A stretch of DNA of 12,270 bases, taken from the NCBI GenBank assembly GCA_016874895.1, contig VGSX01000085.1, forward strand, positions 1-12,270. Direction: 5' to 3'. How positions within the stretch are numbered: position 1 is the first letter of the stretch; each line of letters starts with the position of its first letter. Under the pieces are notes generated by a model. That model did not search any database, was not told the DNA's origin, and saw only the letters and a program-made list of their open reading frames with translations. Shown here one piece after another: positions 5,323 to 10,721 of this stretch. Source of the DNA: Deltaproteobacteria bacterium (GTDB taxonomy: Bacteria > Desulfobacterota > Desulfobaccia > Desulfobaccales > Desulfobaccaceae). Position numbers and translations under genes: made by a program.

Positions 5323-6410
5323 TCATGCCATTCCTCATTCAAGTGGTGGATATGGCTGGCGCCGCCCTGGTCCTCGTGTTCAGTTGGGCTGCCTTCCGGC
5401 GCTGCCGCAGGCTGGTGGCCCAGGACCAGGAAAACGCCCTGTGGCTGTTTCTCTATTGGCTTTCCCTGGCCCTGCTGGCCTTTGGAATCTCTCGGGCCCT
5501 CAGTCATATCGGCGGTCACCTGTTGATTATGGGCGGTCAGGGAGCCCTCTGGAGCCAGATCCGGCCTTACAGCGGCGGTCTCAATGCCATCTTCTCTATC
5601 ATCATAGCCTCCATCACCTTGTTTTTCCAAAATATCCAAAGGCTTTACCGCCGCATGGCCGCGGATCATTACCATATGGAAGCCACCAGCCATAAGATTC
5701 TGGCCCTCAACCGGGAGATGGAGGCACTGGTGATGGAGCGCACCATGAGCGAAATGGCCTTGGGCATTGCCGACGGCATCCGCAATCCGTTGCATGTCAT
5801 CGGGGGGTTCAGCAATCGTCTGGTGCGGAAAACCAACCCGGAAGACCCGGCCCGCAATTGGGCCATGGCCATCTCCGAGGCAGCCCGGCGTCTGGAAGAA
5901 ATGGTAGTGCGCTTCGAAAAGCTGGCCCAGGATAAAAAATCCTTCTTTTCCCAGGAAGACTTAAATAAGGTCGTTCGGGATATTATGGATATGCTGCAGG
6001 GAGAATTTCACCGCAAGCACATTCACCTGATCACTGGCTACCACCCGTATCCCGTTTATGCCCAGTTAAATAAACACCTCCTGAAAGTGGCCATCGCCCA
6101 CCTGGTGCGCAACGCCCTGGAAGCCACCAGTCCTCAGGGAGAGATCCGCATAACCACTTCCCTGGGTCAGGACCAGGCCACCCTGGTAATCCAGGATACC
6201 GGCAAAGGAATGGCCCCGGAGGTGGTGTCCAAGGTATTCGAACCCTACTACACCACCAAGGTGGGGGGCACCGGCCTGGGCATGGTTTTCGTGCGCCAGA
6301 TCGTGGACGAACACCGGGGCATTATCAATCTTCACAGCGAAGTGGGGGTTGGCACTACGGTAACCATTCACCTGCCCGTGCGGTTCTCGGAGGCCGTTCT
6401 GGAAGAGTAA
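5316..6410 (+). CDS. Membrane histidine-kinase-like protein with Asp in place of the H-box His
   Basis: The 364-residue protein has three membrane segments (about 5-27, 43-63, 87-105), a coiled helix to about 145, a dimerisation/H-box region and an ATPase domain. The catalytic domain looks intact: N-box LVRNALEA (263-270, N266), G1 box DTGKGM (294-299), F-box FEPYYTTK (308-315) and G2 box GTGLG (318-322). The H-box reads GIADGIRNPLHVIGGF (150-165), where homologues have A-H-E-I-R-N-P-L. The phosphoacceptor His is Asp153 (GAC, 5772-5774) and the next Glu is Gly. His160 is the nearest histidine. GGAG (5307-5310) sits five bases before ATG 5316. There is no response regulator in the window. It may be a pseudokinase that binds ATP and signals conformationally, a partner for another kinase, or a kinase using a shifted residue. 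Confidence 0.85.
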   Translation: MLVMPFLIQVVDMAGAALVLVFSWAAFRRCRRLVAQDQENALWLFLYWLSLALLAFGISRALSHIGGHLLIMGGQGALWSQIRPYSGGLNAIFSIIIASITLFFQNIQRLYRRMAADHYHMEATSHKILALNREMEALVMERTMSEMALGIADGIRNPLHVIGGFSNRLVRKTNPEDPARNWAMAISEAARRLEEMVVRFEKLAQDKKSFFSQEDLNKVVRDIMDMLQGEFHRKHIHLITGYHPYPVYAQLNKHLLKVAIAHLVRNALEATSPQGEIRITTSLGQDQATLVIQDTGKGMAPEVVSKVFEPYYTTKVGGTGLGMVFVRQIVDEHRGIINLHSEVGVGTTVTIHLPVRFSEAVLEE

Positions 6411-6459
6411 TAGCGGTTGCCCCTGGACGCTCGGCCATGATGGTATTTTTTCGGATGCG

Positions 6460-7167
6460 CTAAAGTTTAAAACCCACCGGGGCCGGGCCGGAAAAGATCT
6501 GGCGTTTGTTCTCCTTGTGGTCCACCAGGTAAAGCATGGTGGCTTGATTCTGCAGGTCGTCGATTAATCGGGGCAGTGTTTCCCGATTGATGTCGTAAGC
6601 GCGCAAGTAAACATTACGCCAGCCCTCCCGCACCCGGTCGTAGGAACTCATGATGCTGGCGATGCGTCCCCCCGCGGCCCGGATGATATCCGTCAATTCC
6701 TTGATGCTCCCAGGCCGGTCCTCCACCTGAAAGGCAAACTGAATCCCTCTTTTTCCCAGGCCGCTTAAGGCAATCAAGGCTTTGTAGAGGTCGGTGCTGG
6801 TAATGATGCCCTCCAGCTCTCCCCGGTCATTGATCACCGGAGCTCCGGAGATGCCATGTTTCATGAGGATTTCAGCCGCTTCTTCAATGGTGAAGTCCGG
6901 GGGAAGAGTCACGACTTCTCTGGTCATAATGTCTTTTATCTTGATTTTGCTCAGCAGGAACTTTAATTCATGCCTATCCAGACCGGTTGCCTCGGAGGGT
7001 GATGCCTTCTTCAGGTCCCGGTCGGAAATCACGCCGACGATTTTCCCCTGGTGCACCACGGGCATCATATTAATTATATGCTCCCGGAGAAGCTGAATGG
7101 CCTTTGGCATGGACTCTTCGGCCTCGATGGTTATCACCTTTTTGCTCATGAAATTTCTTATCAACAT
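6460..7167 (-). CDS. CBS-CBS-ACT domain protein (AcuB-like)
   Basis: The 235-residue soluble protein carries two CBS domains (about residues 1-56 and 75-130) and an ACT domain (about 143-215). CBS landmarks are FMSKKVITIEAEES with GKIVGVISDRDL, and DIMTREVVTLPPD with LEGIITSTDL. The ACT part begins FAFQVEDRPGSIKELTDII. This architecture matches AcuB, named from acetoin utilisation in Bacillus, but it is widespread in anaerobes without acetoin genes, so I give no symbol. CBS pairs bind adenine nucleotides and ACT domains bind amino acids or other small ligands, suggesting an allosteric regulator with an unknown target. AAAGGG lies seven bases before the ATG. It is convergent with the kinase-like gene (49-bp gap) and downstream of radA on the same strand (162-bp gap). 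Confidence 0.87.
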   Translation of the reverse strand: MLIRNFMSKKVITIEAEESMPKAIQLLREHIINMMPVVHQGKIVGVISDRDLKKASPSEATGLDRHELKFLLSKIKIKDIMTREVVTLPPDFTIEEAAEILMKHGISGAPVINDRGELEGIITSTDLYKALIALSGLGKRGIQFAFQVEDRPGSIKELTDIIRAAGGRIASIMSSYDRVREGWRNVYLRAYDINRETLPRLIDDLQNQATMLYLVDHKENKRQIFSGPAPVGFKL

Positions 7168-7198
7168 GCGTTGCCCTTTCAGTTTCCTTATTTTTCCC

Positions 7199-7267
7199 TT
7201 TTCTAAAGGGGGGCCAGAGGGATTTTAATCATGGGGGGTGGCCCCAACCGGTCATGATCGTTTCGGT
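7199..7267. repeat. Dispersed 70-bp repeat, copy B
   Basis: Second copy of the element at 4563-4632, same orientation, here in the gap between radA (stop side) and the CBS-ACT gene (start side). Its left end forms a CCCTTT/AAAGGG hairpin (7196-7201 and 7205-7210). On the minus strand it would be transcribed in the leader of the CBS-ACT gene or the tail of the radA message. Confidence 0.75.
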
Positions 7268-7329
7268 TCGTTCAGAATTACCAGCAATGGGAAAAGGGAA
7301 TTTTGCGCCAGGCTGCCACTCCCGAGTAA

Positions 7330-8721
7330 TTACGCTTTACCCGGTTTTTTGAACAGCTTGGCCAGGGCTTCCCGGACGCCGCCCACCTCACTGATTTGGA
7401 GTTCCTTAAGCATGAGACCAAGGTCTTTTTGGCCCCGAGCCATGAGGGCCCGGCGGAACCCCAGTTTGGCCCCTTCCTTGAGCCGGAGTTCGGTCTGGCC
7501 CACGGTGCGCACCTCCCCGGTCAGTCCCACTTCCCCGAAAATCAGGGTGTCATTGGCCACCGGCTGGTCCAGGAGGGAGGAGGTCAAGGCGGCAATGATG
7601 CCCAAATCCGCAGCCGGCTCCGTCAGACGCACTCCCCCGGCCACATTGACAAAGATATCCTGATTGCCGAAGGCCAGCCCCACCCGTTTTTCCAGGACGG
7701 CCACCAGCAGGGACAGCCGGCCGGTGTCCACGCCGGCGGCCTGCCGACGGGGCATGCCCAAACTGGAGGGGGTAACCAGGGCCTGCACTTCCACCAGGAT
7801 GGGGCGGGAACCTTCGATGCTGGCCACCACCACTGAACCCGGGGCCTCGAGGGACCGCTCCGAGAGGAACAAGGCCGAGGGGTTGGTCACCTCTTTCAGA
7901 CCGGTTTCCCGCATCTCAAAGACCCCCAGCTCCTGGCTGGGGCCGAAGCGGTTCTTGACGGTGCGCAGCAGTCTATAGGTATGCGACCGGTCACCCTCAA
8001 AATAGAGGACCGTGTCCACCATATGCTCCAGGAGTTTGGGCCCGGCAATGGCCCCCTCCTTGGTGACGTGGCCGATGAGAAAAACGGGAATACCGCTGCT
8101 CTTGGCCAACTGCACCAACTGAAAGGCGGTTTCCCGCACCTGGGCGATGGAGCCGGGAGTGGCCGGGAGGCTGGCGGCATAGAGGGTCTGGATGGAGTCC
8201 AGGGCTAAGTACCGGGGTTTTACCGACTCCACCAGCTTGAAAATATTCTCCAGGCAGGTTTCCGTGGCCACCAGGAGTCCGGGAGAACTAATTCCCAGGC
8301 GGTCGGCCCGGAGCTTGAGCTGAAATGCGGATTCCTCCCCGGAGACATACAATCCGGTGGCGCTGCTGCCGCACAGGCGGTCCAGGACCTGGAGCATCAG
8401 GGTGGATTTGCCGATGCCGGGGTCGCCACCCAACAGCACCACCGAACCCAGCACCACCCCTCCTCCCAGGGCCCGGTCAAACTCCAGGCAGCCGCTGGGT
8501 CGCCTCTCTTCCTGCGCTGCGCTCAGACTGATCAGAGGGGTTGGGTGACGACAGACCCCGGCCCCGGGAACGGCTTCCTGGGAATAGCGGGGCTCCGGTG
8601 CCAGGACTTCCTCCATAAAGGCGTTCCAGGCTTCGCAATCCGGGCACTTGCCCAGCCACTTGCTGGTCTGAAAGCCGCACTTCTGGCAGACGAAAAGGGT
8701 GCGGGGCATTTTCGGGGTCAT
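7330..8721 (-). CDS. radA: DNA repair protein RadA (Sms)
   Basis: RadA is a RecA-like hexameric ATPase that drives branch migration and processes recombination intermediates. All parts of the family are present in 463 residues: an N-terminal zinc finger (C12, C15, C26, C29 in CQKC and CPDC), Walker A GGDPGIGKST (98-107), the RadA signature KNRFG (256-260), and a Lon-protease-like C-terminal domain (about 290-455) without protease function. Length matches the usual 450-460. An in-frame GTG at 8742 would add seven residues; ATG 8721 is preferred because CAGG lies nearby and the zinc finger starts soon after. A second ATG at 8709 is also possible. A good promoter-like pair is found at 8800-8829. 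The gene is complete and looks functional. Confidence 0.96.
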   Translation of the reverse strand: MTPKMPRTLFVCQKCGFQTSKWLGKCPDCEAWNAFMEEVLAPEPRYSQEAVPGAGVCRHPTPLISLSAAQEERRPSGCLEFDRALGGGVVLGSVVLLGGDPGIGKSTLMLQVLDRLCGSSATGLYVSGEESAFQLKLRADRLGISSPGLLVATETCLENIFKLVESVKPRYLALDSIQTLYAASLPATPGSIAQVRETAFQLVQLAKSSGIPVFLIGHVTKEGAIAGPKLLEHMVDTVLYFEGDRSHTYRLLRTVKNRFGPSQELGVFEMRETGLKEVTNPSALFLSERSLEAPGSVVVASIEGSRPILVEVQALVTPSSLGMPRRQAAGVDTGRLSLLVAVLEKRVGLAFGNQDIFVNVAGGVRLTEPAADLGIIAALTSSLLDQPVANDTLIFGEVGLTGEVRTVGQTELRLKEGAKLGFRRALMARGQKDLGLMLKELQISEVGGVREALAKLFKKPGKA

Positions 8722-8753
8722 GGTAAAACCTGATACTATCACCGCTTGGGGTT

Positions 8754-8780
8754 GAGCTTTCAGCCTTTAGCTTGAGGATT
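8754..8780. repeat. Solo AGC heptad repeat, locus 3
   Basis: AGC recurs at 8755, 8762 and 8769 with 7-bp spacing, followed by TTGAGGAT. It resembles the tail of locus 2 (TTAAGGAT). It lies in the predicted 5' leader of radA. Confidence 0.45.
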
Positions 8781-8799
8781 AATGGTAGCTAGTGAGCAC

Positions 8800-8829
8800 A
8801 TTATAATCAATCCCCATATTCTTATCCAA
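8800..8829 (-). promoter_or_regulatory. Predicted radA promoter
   Basis: On the minus strand TTGGAT (8829-8824) and a consensus TATAAT (8805-8800) are 18 bp apart. Transcription would start near 8793, giving a leader of about 70 nt that contains the heptad repeat. Confidence 0.5.
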
Positions 8830-9020
8830 CGATTTATTGAATCAGGGCTTAACGTCTCCTTGCTGGCCAATAGCACTATGCCTTCCATCGGCTCGGTTGT
8901 GTGACAATTAAATCAATTGTTCTCGAATTTTCTTCAGTTTCCGACTATCATCTCCTGCCACAGGGGTTCGAGGAAATGAGCCGGCTTAATCCGAGACTCA
9001 ATTTTTGACCGAAATTTTAT
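8830..9020. other. Intergenic DNA between radA promoter and hicAB promoter
   Basis: No gene is seen. The only structure is a short perfect inverted repeat, ACAATT (8904-8909) and AATTGT (8915-8920) with a 5-bp spacer, which could be a regulator site. The stretch is AT-rich like hicAB. Confidence 0.4.
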
Positions 9021-9050
9021 TTGACAAGCGTAAGAACGAAATGATATCTT
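9021..9050 (+). promoter_or_regulatory. hicAB promoter
   Basis: TTGACA (9021-9026), an exact -35 consensus, is followed after 18 bp by TATCTT (9045-9050). Transcription should start near 9056-9058, only a few bases before ATG 9061, so the message is leaderless or almost so. No ribosome-binding site precedes the ATG. Confidence 0.65.
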
Positions 9051-9062
9051 ATGAGATATCAT
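9041..9062. promoter_or_regulatory. Palindromic operator over the hicAB promoter and start codon
   Basis: ATGATATCT (9041-9049) and AGATATCAT (9054-9062) are exact 9-bp inverted repeats with a 4-bp spacer. The palindrome covers the -10 element and the first two bases of the start codon. HicB antitoxins with ribbon-helix-helix domains repress their own promoters, so this is the likely binding site. Confidence 0.7.
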
Positions 9063-9342
9063 GAACCGGGCCAAACTCGACAAGATCCGCGACCGGGTTA
9101 ACGAGCTAAGGAATAAGGGTGGGATCAAAAGTTCAGACCTCGAGGCCCTGGCGAAGGGCGTGGGGAGGGTTCTCCGTGATCGTGGGAAGCATCCCACCTG
9201 GGTTTCAGAGAAATTTCCCAGATTGCGACCGCTGAGCATACCACGGCATGGGTCAAAAGATCTTAATAAAATTATTGCAAATATCATACTTGATCAATTG
9301 GAATTGGATCTCGCTCAATGGGAAGAGGAGGTTGAGGCATAA
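9061..9342 (+). CDS. hicA: HicA-like toxin (mRNA interferase family)
   Basis: The 93-residue protein resembles HicA, a small double-stranded-RNA-binding-like RNase that cleaves mRNA. HicA features are LEALAKGVGRVLRDRGKHP (28-45), with H44 at the place of the catalytic His in the usual G-S-H motif, and PLSIPRHGSKDLNKII (57-72), matching the V-P-H/R-H plus K-(E/D)-L region. It is longer than typical HicA (about 60-80) because of an N-terminal helix of about 20 residues and an acidic C-terminal tail. The gene precedes the antitoxin gene by 18 bp, which is the usual hicA-hicB order. It is AT-richer than radA, consistent with horizontal transfer. The identification depends on both the motif and the neighbour; divergence leaves some doubt about activity. 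Confidence 0.78.
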   Translation: MNRAKLDKIRDRVNELRNKGGIKSSDLEALAKGVGRVLRDRGKHPTWVSEKFPRLRPLSIPRHGSKDLNKIIANIILDQLELDLAQWEEEVEA

Positions 9343-9360
9343 CCCGAAAGGTATGGTTAT

Positions 9361-9903
9361 ATGAAAGAGATAATAAGAAGGCCGGAAGATTATTTATTAG
9401 AACCATATTCCCGTGTTCTGATTCCCGATGCCGATAGCGGGACATTTACCGCATTACTATTGGAGTTTCCCGGTTGTCTGGCACAAGGTGATACGCCGGC
9501 AGAGGCTTACGAAAATCTGGAAGGCGCTGCCAGGGAATGGATCAGGGCAGCCATTGATCTGCAACAGGAGATCCCCTCGCCCTCACAATCACATTCATTC
9601 AGCGGCAGAATTCTCCTCAGGCTGCCAAAAAGCCTGCATAGACAATCGGCCTTGACCGCTGAAAGAGAAGGCGTTAGTTTAAACCAATTCATAGTCTCTA
9701 CTCTTGCAGAAAAAGTCGGCGCTTTTGAGTTATACAACAAAGTTACTAAAAAACTTGATCAAAGAATCCATCAAGCCATTACGAATGCTGCCGTTTTCGT
9801 TTTTGATGAGCAATACATCGGGCTTATGAGATTTGATGAGCCGAATAATTTAACGGTTGATGCTGCCAAGGTCAATCCCCGCAAAGAACCTGAGAAAAAA
9901 TAA
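9361..9903 (+). CDS. hicB: HicB-like antitoxin with C-terminal extension
   Basis: The N-terminal half (about residues 16-70) is the HicB fold: SGTFTALLLEFPGCLAQGDT then a helix beginning PAEAYENLEGAAREW. Next comes a ribbon-helix-helix DNA-binding segment (about 82-118), GRILLRLPKSLHRQSALTAE followed by REGVSLNQFIVSTLAEKVG. HicB neutralises HicA through the N-terminal domain and represses the operon through the other. Residues 121-180 go beyond the common architecture: a helical part, a hydrophobic strand AAVFVFDE and a lysine-rich tail. GAAAGG lies about ten bases before ATG 9361. The match to the palindrome upstream supports autoregulation. Identification as an antitoxin is strong; the role of the tail is unknown. 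Confidence 0.87.
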   Translation: MKEIIRRPEDYLLEPYSRVLIPDADSGTFTALLLEFPGCLAQGDTPAEAYENLEGAAREWIRAAIDLQQEIPSPSQSHSFSGRILLRLPKSLHRQSALTAEREGVSLNQFIVSTLAEKVGAFELYNKVTKKLDQRIHQAITNAAVFVFDEQYIGLMRFDEPNNLTVDAAKVNPRKEPEKK

Positions 9904-9921
9904 TCTCTTACGCTCAACAGC

Positions 9922-9961
9922 AGCGGCATCGGCTCCAACGCCTCAAATGCCGCTTTTTTTT
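9922..9961 (+). terminator. Rho-independent terminator of hicAB
   Basis: AGCGGCAT (9922-9929) and ATGCCGCT (9947-9954) form a perfect 8-bp stem with a 17-nt loop, followed directly by an unbroken run of T to 9961. It begins 18 bases after the hicB stop. In the minus direction no T-run follows, so it does not serve the converging channel gene. Confidence 0.85.
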
Positions 9962-9965
9962 CTCA

Positions 9966-10685
9966 TTACTCCGGCGGCGGCGCTTTGTGGCCAGACTGGG
10001 AAATAAACCTGCCCACCAGCCAGGCCACTAATACGGCCACGAAGAACTGGCCCACTATGCCCTCAATTGCGGTCAGCATCCGGGCCGCCGGCGTCAGCGG
10101 CACAATATCGCCGATACCCACGGTGGTAATGACTATGAAGCTATAATATATCATGTCACCGTGCACCATATCAAAGCCAGACGGAGCCAAATCAGCCGTC
10201 AGATTAAAACTGTTGGGTGAAAAGTAAATTAATATTTTATACGCCTGAGCAAAGGTCACCGCAATGATTAAATAGGCCACCACCGCGGCGAAGATGGTGT
10301 CCACCGTAACCTCCCGGCTCTCGAAAATAAAAACCAAAATAGCGGTGAGACAGAGCAGCAGCAGCAAGATCTCGGAAGTTATGGCCAGCTTCAAAAAGAG
10401 GGATCGTTCGGCGGGAAACAGCGGCAGCAGATAGAGCGCGGTGAAAATCACCGAGGCTGCGAAAACCAGCCAAAATAACCCTTTTAACCGGACAATTCTG
10501 CCGCTGGCGGAAAGGGTGACCAAAAGGGCGTTAAGCAGAAAAATGCAGGAAAACAGCTTAAAAACCCATTCCTGGCCCAAAAAAGGGAAGGCAAAGAGAA
10601 AAAAAAGAATGTAGAGAGTCAACTGCAGAAATCTTAGTTGTTGCAGGAAAGCCCAGCATTGGCTCGGCACCGGGAATATCCTCAT
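9966..10685 (-). CDS. Potassium-channel-like membrane protein (TVGIGD filter)
   Basis: The 239-residue protein is strongly hydrophobic with about six membrane segments (near 20-37, 41-60, 68-90, 97-121, 129-151 and 206-228) and a pore loop at about 177-196. The loop ends in TTVGIGDIVPLTPAAR, the K+-channel selectivity-filter motif; the usual tyrosine of T-V-G-Y-G-D is isoleucine here (I191). The segment after it, RMLTAIEGIVGQFFVAVLVA, matches the pore-lining helix of Ion_trans_2 channels. There is no voltage-sensor arginine ladder and no cytoplasmic RCK domain. It is therefore a probable ungated or mechanically or lipid-modulated K+ channel. The start lies 36 bp after the RND gene stop, suggesting one transcript. 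No good ribosome-binding site is present. Confidence 0.82.
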   Translation of the reverse strand: MRIFPVPSQCWAFLQQLRFLQLTLYILFFLFAFPFLGQEWVFKLFSCIFLLNALLVTLSASGRIVRLKGLFWLVFAASVIFTALYLLPLFPAERSLFLKLAITSEILLLLLCLTAILVFIFESREVTVDTIFAAVVAYLIIAVTFAQAYKILIYFSPNSFNLTADLAPSGFDMVHGDMIYYSFIVITTVGIGDIVPLTPAARMLTAIEGIVGQFFVAVLVAWLVGRFISQSGHKAPPPE

Positions 10686-10695
10686 GGGTGGTGCT

Positions 10696-10721
10696 AACCG
10701 CCCTCTGATACTCGGGCGGTT
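10696..10721 (-). other. Intercistronic hairpin between RND gene and channel gene
   Basis: AACCGCCC (10696-10703) and GGGCGGTT (10714-10721) are exact reverse complements with a 10-nt loop, directly touching the stop codon of the RND gene. No T-run follows on the minus strand. It could reduce read-through into the channel gene or act in mRNA processing. Confidence 0.6.

Noticed and set aside
5162..5695. Overlapping plus-strand ORF of 177 codons between the membrane protein and the kinase-like gene
   Set aside because: It lies in another frame over both genes, is Pro/Gly/Ser-rich and has no motif, while the two real genes have coherent membrane segments.
6411..6459. Bidirectional terminator between the kinase-like gene and the CBS-ACT gene
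   Set aside because: A run of six T is present at 6446-6451, but the only stem before it is CCAT/ATGG with a one-base loop, which is not credible.
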